Counted from the first letter of the stretch, positions 46,681 to 59,301 are shown. The stretch: 64,000 nucleotides of DNA from Gymnothorax reevesii (GCA_029721435.1 CM056576.1:117851166-117915165); one strand, 5' to 3'. The notes: generated by a model from the letters alone, not told the origin. Numbers and translations are program-made.

Positions 46681-47290
46681 AGCTGTGTTCGAAGTCGTCC
46701 ACTCATTCACTCACTCCCTATCCCCTACATCGTGCGCATGATATAGTGCACTACATAGGGAATGACCATAGGAGATTTTGGACACTACATCGGAATTTTC
46801 TGAACATTGTTGCGTCAGCAAATGCGCTGGATATTCCTGTGATGTAAGCGGACGCACCGAGAATCATGTAAACAAAGCAGACACTTAACCTGCTCTCACA
46901 CCGGACGCGTAACAAATTTTTTCGCACGACAGATTACATTCAAAGTCAATGCAAAGATGCGTCTTTGCATTGACTTTGAATTTAATCCGTCGTGTGAAAA
47001 ATTTGTTTTGTGTCCGGTGTGAAAGCAGCTTTAGGGGAACATTGGAGAATGTATTTCTGCAGGGCGGAGCAATCTCGCACTTCACATTCTTCATTTGTGG
47101 AAAAACACAACCGCAGTGCATTGTGGTATACGGCACTACAATGTAGTGTACATCGCTTGCTAACTCGATTCCACTGCACATTATGGGCATTTTATAGTCC
47201 ACTATAAAGTGGATGAAAGAATACAAACCACATTATAAAATGGCAGACACACTATATAGAGCACTATATCCATGATAGGGGGCGATTTTT
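46681..47290. mobile_element. Non-autonomous DNA element interrupted by a MITE
   Basis: The left part has 'gtgttcgaagtcgtccactc', 'actcactccctatcccctac' and 'tagtgcactacataggga'. The right part has 'actatatagagcactata' and 'cagtgcattgtggtata'. These are typical words of a common fish repeat built around 'tagtgcactatatagg'. Its two halves are separated by the palindromic MITE at 46889-47030. I could not define exact ends or a target duplication, so the limits are approximate. Confidence 0.5.
46889..47030. mobile_element. Palindromic MITE, copy 2
   Basis: An imperfect palindrome of 142 bp. The left arm is 'cctgctctcacaccggacgc' and 'gcacgacagattacattc'; the right arm ends 'gtgtccggtgtgaaagcag'. 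The central 'gtcaatgcaaaga' and 'tctttgcattgac' are exact complements. It is the second copy of the family seen at 6238-6397. TTAA precedes it and TTTA follows, which may be a decayed TTAA duplication. Confidence 0.8.
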
Positions 47291-50200
47291 AGTAATTTTA
47301 TCACATGTGCAATTGCACATGGGCAAAACTCCAACAAGTTAAATTCATTTTCTGACTGAAAAAGAGTTGCAGGTGTGCATTAACAATTCCAAAAAATGTT
47401 TCCCAATAAAGACCAGTCAGAGGTAATAACAGGGCTGAATTAAGAGTAGGGTATTAAGAGCAGCGTATTATGTAAAAAATGCCGACGCGCACACGGCCCT
47501 CTGGGAAGCGCGTCAAAGAGACATTCTGTTCTTGACAACCAATTCAGCCTCCTATTGAGAGAGTGGCCTGAGGCATAATTACATGTCAAGCTTTCCAGTT
47601 CTGTTTGGAGACTGACACTATGATCACAGAAATGATACAAGAAACACTGATGTCTGAACATCTGTAAGCACGGCGGGCCTTTTCAGGACACAAGTGCAGT
47701 CGAGGATTAAAACGAACTAGGTGTGAATCATTCTTGCCATTTCAAGCGTTTAAATTCAGGTGGGATTTAGGGTGAGCGCAGTGCAATCATGCACCAGGTA
47801 GAGGCACTGTGATTTTAACAAGTTTTAAACTTCGTACCAACAACCTTTCAATAACCTCATAGCTAAACGGTTATTCGCGGACATTCATATCAATATGCCC
47901 TCTGACAAAGAGAAGGTTTAGTGAAGCCACGTACAAACTCCAAACAACACGTCTCCAGTAGCGAGATGTGTGGCGTAATCTTTAGAGTGGCCACATGCAA
48001 AAAGGGCAGGGGGAGCCGAACTATGAACCAGCACCATTTTCTCCATGATAACTCTTCTCTCTATTACTCTCCATTTTTTTTATTCTGGCCTGAAAAAGGC
48101 AAGAATTAGCAAAAGGAGGACAGCCTGTTCACTCAGAAAAAGAACTGATTGAAGCACATTCAACAAACTGTTTCTGGACAGCTTCCAAAAATAACAACAG
48201 GCATAGTTCCTCAGAAAAGAATTTTTCGTGCAGAAATTCAAAGATTAAAGTTCCAGTTTTTAAAGAATGAGCAACAATCTGTTCTCAGCAGTTTCTGGCT
48301 TTGAATTTAGCAGTCGAGAGAATTACGTAGCTCGTTAATCAAAAGATCCTGGATACGTCCTTGGATATCGTCAGCCAAAATGAGATTAGCGGGGCAGGAA
48401 AGGGTTAGCACATCATCCTGTATGTCTCAAATGTAACAGTTGTGAGAGCATTGTTCATTTAGATTCGTTTGCATAAAGTGAGCAGGATAATTCATAGCTG
48501 GCCTTCAAAGCTGCAACCGTATCAGTCTCAAATGCTCGGACACAATTCTAAAGGATGGCCCAATTCATGTGCAGGAATAACCCAGAGGAGATCACAGCAG
48601 TGATGAGAAGCAATAATAATAATAAAAAAATCATTAACACTATAACTTATTCTCAGTTCCATTAATATTTCAGATAAAATGGTGTTATTTCTCACCTTGA
48701 TAAAGAAAGTTAGTTAATTTAAAGTGCTGCTTATCTTGCTGGATGCAAAGCCTCATTCCTATCACTGTGAAAGGCAAACAATAGGTGAAAGAGAAAATGC
48801 AAATCTTTGCACTTTCCATGAGAGAGTTAACAACAGCGGCAAATTTCATCACTTCTTTTGTTTCCTTGCGGAGATGCAACAAATATCATGGCGCATTCTA
48901 TTAATTTCGAAGTAGTGATTGTGATGATTATCTTCAAAACAGCAATGCTTTCACACCATGAAAATGTCACAGGCCACAAAATCCATCAAAGTTATGAAGA
49001 CATACAGTGACTGAGTGACACTGCACAACAGTTTTTTTTCTGACAAATCTTCCTCACAAGGTAAACTTTAAACATGACACCCCAGAAAAAAAAAAAGTAT
49101 TCATCCCTTTGTTAAATGAGTCATTCTGAAACCTAGAATCTATCCAAAGACATTTCCATGATTTCTTTACAATAACTTTATGACCTTCTCAAACCATTTT
49201 AAGTTTTAACTGTGCCTCTTGCTCTTTTTAAGCAAAACTAAGTGCAAAATTATGTTTAAGAATTTTTCCTGAAGGCCGTGCTTTATGGCCTTGTCAACAC
49301 CGAGATAGTCTTAATGACATTTTTCCAGAGATAAAATGGTAAAAATGGGACAATACAATCCAACCATTTGTTTGCTTTTTTAAGGGGCCATCTGGAAGGG
49401 GTTAAATCAAAGCAGGAGCCTTTTAGCAGTGCTGACCCCGGGTTTAAGAAGGCTTAACATGCCGTGTAATGTATTGCTGCAGTTTCGCTGTAATAAGCTC
49501 GAGACTCATACTTTCAGCCAGCAACTGCATAACTACCTGACAGGTAGGTCTGCCAAGTATTGCAGGAGCTAGAGAGGTAAACAGAAGACTGCAGTTTTGA
49601 ATATGCCTTGAGCAAAAACGGTGTTAAAATTTGTGTCCGTGCAGATCCAGCCATGAGAAAATACACAGCAAAAGTTCCAGTTAGGTATGTTTCCCAAGGC
49701 AAGGTCAGGACAGGGCACCAGCAAGGCCAAAAAAATGCTTTGCTGTCACAACCCTGAAGTTGATTCTAATGCATACCTGCAGTTTTGTAATTCTTCTGCC
49801 TACAATCACGTGCACTTTACAAGGCTGAGATGGAGTAAGAGAGAGGTATGCAGCAAGTCCACCATCTATTTACGTCCACATTAATGAATTAAACCAGCCC
49901 AGAGTGCAGAAAGAATGAGGCAACAGAGTAGTCTAAGGGCCATCTCATTGTCTCCGTACTGGGCAGTCCACCTTACCTATGCAAGCCCCAGTTAACAGTT
50001 AACTCCTATCTGGGTAATATCCAGTAATGATTGATTCACAGTTTATTTACACCTAGGCACATCAATGAGTCTATGCAAATCCAGTTTGTAGTTTCCCGCA
50101 CAAAATGCAAACGTCAGTTGATCGACAATCAAAAAAAGCCTCGTTATTGGCGTAGCTGGAAACATAATATTCTAAATGAAGATGAAAGCGGCTTCTGTAG

Positions 50201-50904
50201 GCGGGTCTATTTGAACACTTGACCACATCAAGGCCACAATGAGTCTTAAGATTCCTCCGGAGAAATCCAATTTAAGTCTGGCCCCAAAATGCATCTTAGA
50301 CCCATTTACACTTGCCCTTTTAGCCATCTGATTGCAATCCGTTTTGGCTCAAAATATGACATGGCGAAGTATCAAATATGGTGTTGACCCAAAATGTAGT
50401 CATATTTGTTGGTAGATACACAAATGGGACAAATTAATAGAAAACTCAACATAAACAGTAGTCTTAAGGTATTGGGCCTCCACAAGCTGCCAGATCAACT
50501 GAACATGCCTTGATATCGAGTCTTAAAGTGTAAAACTTTACTGGCAGGATGGCGTACCTCTCTTCTAAGGGATAGTACATTATTTGGTGTTTTGATAATG
50601 ATGAGAGAGTACAGTTGGTTTGAGATCTAGTGACTGCAAAGGTAGAGGCGTCTGCTTAAGATCATTTTCATACTGAAAAACCATATGAAAAACCAACTCT
50701 GACAGGAAAATGAACCAAACCATCAGCATTTGTCATATTTGTCCGCACATTTACAGGTTTTCTCCTTTGATTTGTAACCCCTCTGTAGTTGAGCCTGGAA
50801 CGCTGAGCAGGGGTCCAGGGAAGTATGCCTCAAGTCAACCTTGACTATGAAAGCAGAAGGTCAACGATCAGATCAGCTGTAGACTTGCGTCCTCACACCA
50901 CCCT
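47291..50904. other. Intronic sequence, nothing recognised
   Basis: No gene, RNA gene or classifiable repeat found. Reading frames are short and lack motifs. Confidence 0.4.
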
Positions 50905-51010
50905 GAAATGGCTCGAATAGTTAGGGAACTGCGTATATAACCTAAAGGTTCAAGGTTCAAATTCCAAGGTGAGACCCAGGCATTTAACCCTCCAGCGAGG
51001 TACTGAAACT
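50905..51010 (+). mobile_element. Decayed tRNA-derived SINE
   Basis: The segment 'ggctcgaatagttagggaac' corresponds to a tRNA A-box region. 'aaggttcaaggttcaaattc' holds a near-consensus B box (GGTTCAAATTCC). The following 'aggcatttaaccctccagcg' matches the fish SINE body usually read as 'ggcacttaacccc...ctccag'. No clear target duplication is visible, and the anticodon stem is not intact, so it is not a tRNA gene. Confidence 0.6.
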
Positions 51011-52803
51011 GGATTCCAACAGAGTATGTGAATCCAGCTTTACAAACATGTTAAGAGCAGCCTGCACAATGTTACCTTCTTACATAGCACATGCCCAATG
51101 TCAGTAATGTCATGAAGATAAAGCCGCAGTGTCAAGTTCACATATTTGTACTTTCACGGCATCTGTATCCAATGATCAATGATTCAGCCACATCACAGTG
51201 GCTGTTCTCTTTATACATTCAAAAATGAGGACATGCATTTTGACTAACTGAGCTCGTTCTAATTTGTTCCAACTCTGGCACCTGCTAAGAAAAAAAGGCG
51301 AGCAGGTCTCCACAATCCGATATTTACCTCTCTTCTGTTTTCATATTTCAGAGGATGCAAAATGCATTACAGAGAAAGTCAACTTCAGGGCACAAAAATA
51401 TAAAATCTATTTCCGGGAAACATCACAAAAAATGTGCGACCAGTCACTCCTGCTGTTACAAGTCCATTCAACTGACCGACTGACCCTGAAATAAAGGCTA
51501 GATTACAGCATTTCACAACACCACAGCTTAAATATTTAAAGCCCTTAAAAGCTGCCTTTCAGAAGTGCGATCCCTTCGTTTATTTTCCTCTTCCTGCACG
51601 CAGTGAGTCACTCACACGAGCTCAAGGAAATGGTCACTATGCAAGGAATTTAGACTGGGAGGTTGTGCAACCCATCTCGCACAGGACAGGCAGAAGCCAC
51701 AGGCCAAGAGGGCAGGCGGCCCCATCTATTTCAGTATCTGCAGTCTCCTCGGAGCACGGTGCCCCTTACACCAGCACTACAGCCCCACACTAACTCACTA
51801 CAAATACTGATTACTGACTGCTTCATCTCATAACCACTGTAAAATGGCAAGGACACCAGCAGCTCAAGAGCTGTGCGGATGCAGTGTCGCTGATGTCACT
51901 TGAACCCAGTAATAAAATAGGAAACATTTAAAATAAACAAACAGCATCAAGTAGTGCAAAACGTGAGTGAAACGGGAAGACAACAGCACATTTATTACGA
52001 AAGTCAGCAATAAAAATGGGCAGGCGGATTGTAAAAGGACTGCAACAAAATGACCACTTGGAAAAAAAAATTGGTAATGGAATCAAGGCATCCACTAAGC
52101 ACAGAAGTGAGAATTTCCCAAAAATACATATTACAAGAAAACAGGCTCACAGTCCATTATAGTTTGTGGAATGAAAATAAACTGGTCAAGCCATTCTAAG
52201 ATCTAATGGATTCAGCCACTTTGTAAAGCATCTCCTGCTCTCGGTTTTAGAAGATTCATGACACCCTTCAAGCCAATACAAAATCAAGAGCCATAAAATA
52301 TCACAAAGCTTCATTAACTCCAACACTAACAATAAATCTCATCTCATTTGACTCCACAGGGGGGCCATGCATCTTTGCTCTGCCAAAATTTCTGAATTAA
52401 AAAAAAATTATTAAATTTCACAAAACACAAATTTAGACTGAGACAGTTATATGCATGTATTACAAATGTAGATAAGAATTTTTTCACCATCCAAAAATAC
52501 AGCTCCCTGGCTAACAGTCTATAAATCATGTTAATATAACAACGATAAAAACTTACACTAGGTGCTTTATAATTTCAGCAGTTATCTAGGAACCCTTTCA
52601 CAAAAATGTCCTTTTTGAAGATTAAAGTTTTCCCTTTATGACTGCAGATGTCCCCAAATGCCCAGGGCAGGCCATTTTTGGAGAGACACCTAAATTTAAT
52701 TAAATGTACACATAAAAATATATATACACTTTACTGGCTCACTAGATTTCACTTCTCAAATCAATCCCAAGGAGACATAAAGAAGAAAAAGTCTACTGCT
52801 CAT
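51011..52803. other. Intronic sequence, nothing recognised
   Basis: No gene or classifiable repeat is visible. Confidence 0.4.
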
Positions 52804-52807
52804 TTAA

Positions 52808-52935
52808 CCCCTCACCACTCCGGTAACATTTTTTTAAAATGCCTATAAAGGATGTAGTCAAGGTAAATTGAAATCTTTTTCTTGTTTTTAACATCCCTGG
52901 TGGGCCTGTATTCGGGCCGTCGGAGTGTTAAGGGG
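52808..52935. mobile_element. Short TTAA-flanked MITE (piggyBac-like)
   Basis: The ends CCCCTCACCACTCCGG (left) and the complement of CCCCTTAACACTCCGA (right) match at 12 of 16 positions. Both are bounded by TTAA (52804-52807 and 52936-52939). CCC-starting ends with TTAA duplications are typical of piggyBac-type elements. The 128-bp length and lack of coding make it a MITE. Confidence 0.65.
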
Positions 52936-52939
52936 TTAA

Positions 52940-55900
52940 TAATACTGGTGCTGTAGAGTTATATGATGGATCCTTCAGTTAAGGCAACTGGTCGTAGTCC
53001 ATGAATGAGCAATAAGGCAACACATCACGCACTTGCTTAAGGCACGACACACTGTGGATGAGCGTTCGATTGGACCTGCTGCCAGTGCCATCTGTATCCA
53101 ATAGCTCCACAGAGTGACACACAATTGGTGCCTAAAGGCCACTATGTGAGGGGATCAGTTGGAAAGGGATCCAGGTTTTTAAATTGTTCAATTGACTGCA
53201 GCCACTGGTTGAAAAGGACACCAAGACTTCACGTCGGCCAAAATGGCGTAGAAGAGAACTGCAGATATTTTGTTTTTGCCAAATTCAGTTGTTCGCATCT
53301 GGAATGTGGCTCTGGTTGCAGTCGGTCAATCTATATTGCCGTGAAGATTGGATTTAAAATGCTCTGGGTTGGGCAGTAATTAAACATAATAATCGCGTGG
53401 TCATCCCATTTCCATGTTAAAGGGCATGACTGGAAGCCTGAAGTCGGGCACCTGTCTTCTATCATCGCCCCAGGTCATTCCTTCTTGCCGTTGGCAGCCG
53501 AATGAAAATCCTAAAAGTGCCAAAAAATATCAAACATTTGCAAGTAAGGAAATTACAGTGTCTTTTCAGGTGTAATATTTTGTGACTTGACTGAAAACCA
53601 TTGGACCACCTCACTTCTTCACTCAGGCCAAAGTCTCAATTGAAACCCAGTAGACGATACAAGCTCTGCACGCCACAGTAATTCAAAGGACAGCCCAATC
53701 CAGAAATCTTATACCATAAGCAAACACAGAAACATGTTGTTTAAGATGCCATTTCCCCACAAATTCACCTGAATTAACCTCTTCCGGAGAAACCATTGCA
53801 TGGACGAGAATGATACTCGGCGCCAATGGCTACTTTTAGATGCAGACTGAAAAACGCACCTCTTTAAAATTGCATTTTGGTTACATCAACCCAGACTTGC
53901 CCTCCGCGGGGAATATGCAATATTCAGTGAGCCTCATGCACTTCTTTCCTGCTGGCATTCTCTTTAATTAATATTACAGCCGTTTCACCACTTGTCCCCA
54001 TCATGTCCCCATCAAAACATAACTCTACTCATGAAAATAAGGGCATTACAGTTCTCTGTCATATACAGCAATTATGCTTCTATACGATCGCAATATTTGT
54101 GCCAAACACGTGTTGTTCATGTGTCACCAGATGCTTAAGAGCCTCTGCAAAATAAATCTAAAGACATGCATTTTTCCTTGGTGAAATGATGTCAGTGGAA
54201 GGTACATGAGTTATTCATGTACAGAGACCTGTAGCGTTCGACTCTTTAGTAGTAGACGCCGAAGAAGCAAAGCTTTTTACACTGAAAGGTCTTTTTTTCA
54301 ACCCCAAAAGGCCATCATAAAAGCTTTGTTCAACAAGAGAGAAGAGAACTCCACAGAACCAGGAGGGAAGCAGACCCTGTATCCACCTCAGACCCACTGA
54401 AACACTCTCTCACTGCTGTCCTCATCTCCGGCAGCAGCTGATCTCTACTGCCAAACTGCTCAATAATAAGGGATTTTGGTTCCCTGAGGTTGATGCACTT
54501 TTGCTTGTGGGATTTGTGTCGGTTAAAAAAAAAAAACAAATGAAAGCTGGATCAGAGGTAAGAAGATCAGATAGATTCCCATTTCGGGCTTGAGCATCTT
54601 ATCTGAAAAGATATGCTGGTTATCAGTGAGTTTGACCCTGGCCTCTAACACGTGTACGGTAAATACAGAGGGGACCGTGTTAAGCTTATGCGGACCTGTT
54701 CATGGCTAAGCCGCAATCTAAGTAATTTGAGCCCAGGGGTACACCTGCAATTAAAGGAAACAGGGAGGGTTGGGGACCACATGTCCTGCCAGCCCGATAT
54801 CAAGGATACATATGACAAGGACTGTTCCTCTGCCAATGATTTGCTTATGATCAGCCAGTTTCCCACTAATAAAACAGCTTTTCTCTCAGAAAATGCCCTG
54901 CCAGCATTGGACGCGATGGGCAAAGATTACGGAAACAATTAGCAGTTTGATCAGACAGACAAGGGAGAAAACTCTGCAGTTCAGGAAGGACAGACCCAAA
55001 CAAATGAATTTGAAGTCATCTTTTCTTCATTGTAAATGCTTAATTCTTATGTCTTCAAATTACAACGTTGTATGTGGCAAATAAGAGTACTGGCCATCAA
55101 TTTCTACCATGAGTTAACTTACCTTTGAAGTAAGAAGTAACTGGAGGTAAGGTGGTTTGTATCCACTACCTGCTACAGTTCTTGTTACCAAAAAGGAAGT
55201 GCATTAAAGTTTGATTTATAGGACAAAGAATCATTGCTTCAATTAACTACAAAATGCCATTTGTTAACCATGGCTTTATGGTAAGTTTGTTATAGGCAAT
55301 GTAGATACTCTTCCTGAACATTTACATACAGTGCAGTCCCTAACAAATTGGAAAGACAATTTTTGCACTCTGTGCTACAGCACACTGGATTTTTAAACAT
55401 TACGAACTAGGCTAAAGTTGAAACTTTAAAGTGAGGGTCTTTGCATTGAAATTGTGTGAAACATGAAGGAACTGCAGCCTTTTTTAAGCATCGTCGCAAC
55501 CTAAATGCTTACTCAGAATGCCTTCTTACGTTTCTCACACAATCGTGTCATTGGGAGCTGGATTGTAACACCACGGTGAAAACATCCACCATCACTAAAA
55601 GGATGAAAAAAAAAAAAACTGCTGCAAAAAACAGAGAGTAAGTAATTGAACAAACAAAGGTTTTTCACTTTAAATGGAACATAAAGCAGAGCTGAACCAG
55701 AATGACCACAGCGATAACCATGATTTGGCCACTTTCTGTAATCATCCCCTCAGGATTAGATCAGCATTAAGTAGACATGTGATACTGATCACTCAAGCAG
55801 GGCAGGAAGCTCACAATTTGCTTATAAGATCAGCAAGTCCTGAAGGTCAAATTCAGACCGACTTGCACGTTGTGTCCACACAATTATTCCCACTTGGTAA

Positions 55901-56669
55901 TACAGCCCTATTACACTGAAGTCACTAGTACTCATTAAATTGAATCAGGAGGCCCATAAAATGGTCAGAGCTCAATTTTCTAAACTGGCCAGTGAGCACT
56001 CAAACTCTTGAAACTGCAATGTATTGTTCACAATATAGTAGCCGTCCAATGCCCACCCCGTATCTTCAATCATTACAAGCAACAGTTGATGCACAGCAAA
56101 CCATATAAGAAACGTGCTCCAGTCCTGTGGTTCCTTAAATATGCAGGATTTTGTTCCAACCAATCAGGCAATGCTCGACCTTTAACAATACTCCTTATCG
56201 ATTACGCACACTTTTTGTTAAGAGGGAATGTTTGCCGCATTCCGTGAGAAATAGCAATGCGAGTCATGAACAAAAGATGAAACTTTCCTGTTTTTATTGT
56301 GTTTTTGTGTAAAAAAAAATGGTGATCTTTTAAGATAATTGACAGAGGTCAATCAATAGGATCCCAATCATCTTGCTAGACAAGTATTCCCTTAATTTAT
56401 CTAATAAAATGGAGGTCTGGCTTGTTATCATCGGACTTGTCTTGAATTCCGCATTATGCTTGAAGAGGATTAGTATTAGTGGCCAGCAGTCCATACTTTG
56501 ACCAAATCAGCACCTATTGATTCACCTTTGTATTTAATTAGATCAGCTAAAATCAGTTCTCTCTTCTGAATTTCTTTTTTGAACGTCTTTTTTTTTCAAC
56601 CATAACAAAATAAGCCCAGATTGTAGCTGCACAAGAATGTTGTTCTCCATGTCATGCATTGAAAGTTCT
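52940..56669. other. Intronic sequence, nothing recognised
   Basis: No gene or classifiable repeat. Opposed frames of about 95 residues at 54645-54942 overlap one another and have no domain signature. Confidence 0.4.
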
Positions 56670-56671
56670 AC

Positions 56672-58054
56672 AACCCCAATTTCGAAATAGTTGGGACAAA
56701 GTGTAAATTGTGAATAAAATCAAAACTCAATGACTTTCAAATCACATCAGCCAGTATTTTATTCACAATAGAACAGATAACAAATAGCAAATGCTGAAAC
56801 TGAGAAATTTTGTAATCTAATCCACAAAATAAACAGATTTCAAATTTTTTTAACACAGAGTGGAGGCATCTGGGCATTGAGGAGACAAGTTTCTTGAATT
56901 TAGCCATTGGAATTTGATCCCACTCTTGTTTAATACAGGCTTTGAGCCGCTGGAGAGTTTTGGGTCTCCTTTGACAGACTTTTCGTTTAATTATGCACCA
57001 AATATTCTCAAGCGGTGAAAAATCAGGACTGCAGGCAGGCCAGTTCAGCACACGAACTCTTCTACTCCGAACCCATGCTGTTGAAATAGCTGCAGTATGT
57101 GGTTTTACATTGTCCTGCTGAAATACACAAGGCCTTCTCTGGAATAGATGTCATCTGGAGGGGAGCACATGTTGCTCTAAAACCTTTATATACCTTTCAG
57201 CATTCATGGTCCTTTTTAAAACATGCAAGTGTCCCACACCATATGCACTAAGGCATCCCGATACCATCAGAGATGCTGGCTTTTGAACTGAACGCTGATA
57301 AAAGGAGGGGCGGTCTCCTCGTTAGTCCAGAGGACACAACGCCCATAATTTCCAACAAGAATGTCAAAATTTGGACTCTTCTGACCACAGGACACTTTAC
57401 CGCTTTGCTACATTCCATTTTAAATGAGCGTTGGCCACAGAACATGGGGCCGCTTCCGGATCCTGCTCAACAATGGCTTCCTTTTTGCATGACAGAGTTT
57501 TAGGTGCCATCTGTGGGTGGCACAGTGGACTGTGTTTACTGACAGTGGTTTCTTGAAGTATTCTTGGGCCTACTTTGTAAAGTCAATGACAGAATCATGT
57601 CGGTGAGTGATGCAGTGGTATCTGAGGGGACCATTGTTTTCAAAGTATTCCACAATTTTTGTTTCACAAGCCTTCACAGGTTGGAGAGCCTTTGGCCATC
57701 TTTACTTCTGAGAGACTCAGCATCTCTAAGACATCCCTTTTATAGCCAATCATGAAACAAAACTGATGCCAGTTAACTCAATTACTTGCCAAATGTTCTT
57801 TTGTTGATTCTCTTACATATTAATTGCTTTTTCAGCCCCTTTTTGCCTGTGTCCCAACTTTTTTGAGACCTTTTGCAGCCAGAAAATTTGAAATAAGCTC
57901 ATTCTGTGGATAAAAATGTAAATTGTCTCTGTTTCTGAAATGTTATCCATGCTCTATTGTAGATAACACATTGGCTAATGTGATCTGAAAGTCAGGACAC
58001 TTTGATTTTATTCACAATTTACACTTGGTCCAAACTATTTCAGAATTGGGGCTG
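56672..58054 (-). mobile_element. Tc1-like element, near full length, 1.38 kb
   Basis: Inverted termini beginning CAACCCCAATTTCGAAATAG and ending in the complement (CAGAATTGGGGCTG) are flanked by TA on both sides (56670-56671 and 58055-58056). The interior carries a transposase gene on the minus strand that is recognisable from start to finish but broken. The termini match the 397-bp element at 422-818, which is an internally deleted relative. A truncated, more distant relative is at 7095-7649. Confidence 0.92.
56737..57699 (-). pseudogene. Tc1-like transposase pseudogene
   Basis: On the minus strand an ATG at 57699-57697 begins MAKGSPTCEGL (stop), matching the family's usual start (MxRGSPLCE). 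Later come SVNTVHCATHRWHLKLCHAK and RKPLLSRIRKR, then the first catalytic block read as LWSEESKF (stop). The usual Asp of SDESKF is Glu here. The second block FQQDNVKPHTAA keeps its Asp. The third, NWPACSPDFSPLENIW, keeps its Glu and continues IIKRKV...EWDQIP...SMPRCLHSVLKK. Several frameshifts and stops separate these parts. The gene once encoded a DDE transposase that cut and pasted the element at TA sites; it is now dead. The residue order and positions fit a full-length gene of about 300 codons. Confidence 0.9.
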
Positions 58055-58119
58055 TAGCATAGCATGACATAACATTAAGGTTAAACAGCCCCTTAAAAAA
58101 AGCTCAAATTAAGAACAAC

Positions 58120-58199
58120 ATCGTCGCGTTGAAATTGCAACTGAGGTACAACAATACCAGCATATTCAGGGAGTCCCAGAACTGAGTTTGGGAACCACT
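58120..58199. mobile_element. Solo hAT-type terminus fragment
   Basis: The phrase 'gggagtcccagaactgagtt' followed by 'tgggaaccactg' is the right end of a typical hAT-derived repeat; its complement starts CAGTGGTTCCCAAACTCAG. No matching left end is found nearby. The fragment is next to, but outside, the Tc1-like element ending at 58054. Confidence 0.55.
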
Positions 58200-58695
58200 G
58201 CTCTGATCATAGTAGCAAAGGTGCCTTGGTGCCTGACCTACAGTCTACTTCAAGGCGTACAAGTGGCGCAGCCTACAGAACACCATTCACATGTTCATTA
58301 TAAGCCGCGACGACCAAGATTCAAACTTAGCCACTAGCCTTCGTCAAGTCGCTGCCTCCCATTCATTCCCCATGACACTGCTTTCACTGAAGCCTGCAGC
58401 TCAGTCATATATGAAGCTGTAGGAAAGCCCTAAAAATGTACTATTTTTTAAAGTCTACGTTAAATAAGGTAATGGACCACATAAAATTTGATAAAATTTT
58501 GGGTTATGTGCCCTTCTTCAGCATATAAGAAGAGACAAAGCCAAATACCAGATGAACCAAAGGCATTACATGGCATTCACCAAGTGCAAAAGAAAAGATG
58601 ATGTGGAAGAAATAGTAAAAGATAATAAAACATCTGTGACTGAACATTTGAATAGTTACAAGAATAATTTCAGAGACTTAAAAGAACCAAAGTAT
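58200..58695. other. Spacer, nothing recognised
   Basis: No gene or repeat recognised up to the LINE 3' tail. Confidence 0.4.
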
Positions 58696-58841
58696 TAGTT
58701 CAGTTCAGTTCAATTCAGTTCAAGTTTATAGCCATTTACAGTAATACTGCATTGGGAATGGGTGCAAAAGCTTAAGACAGAAACATAATAATAAAAACAA
58801 GTGCACCGCCTATCGGCAAATATCGTATTGCTGCGCAATAC

Positions 58842-59063
58842 TAGTCCCCAACCGGTGTATGCATATTATATTTCCTAAAAAGTAGGTCAAAGTGACCTGA
58901 ATAGGGTACATGACACACCCTCTCCCCAAGATGCATCCACACACCAACTTTGATGTTCCTAGGTCATACGGTATTGAAGTTTTGGAGCGGACACAAGTGT
59001 GGACGGACGGACTGACGGACGGAGTGCAATCCCATAGTCCCCTCCGTTTCCGGTAGGGGACTA
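58842..59063 (+). repeat. Hairpin-ended repeat, copy C, inside a LINE 3'UTR
   Basis: The segment is bracketed by TAGTCCCCAACCGG (58842-58855) and CCGGTAGGGGACTA (59050-59063), complementary at 13 of 14 positions. A second left arm, TAGTCCCCTCCG (59035-59046), makes a tight hairpin with the right arm through the loop 'ttt'. The middle contains 'ggacggacggactgacggac', then 'ggagtgcaatcccatagtcc'. AATAAAAATTA follows. It is longer than copies A and B; its body has 'catccacacaccaactttga' and 'aggtcatacggtattgaag'. Confidence 0.75.
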
Positions 59064-59301
59064 ATAAAAATTAAAATACAAATAGTAAAAAACAGGTTAA
59101 GAATCTATATAAATAATAAGAAAACAAGCTCACATGGATATTCCAGCAGTCATATGACACAAGACAGTAAAAAAAGTGCTTAGAAGTTGAAGTGCCTGTG
59201 CATAAGAGGCCAAAGAGCATGGACACAATTACCTAGTGCACATAATCAGTAAAAACTGACTTTACATATCAGGACGGTCTATACGCATTTAAAAATTGAG
59301 T

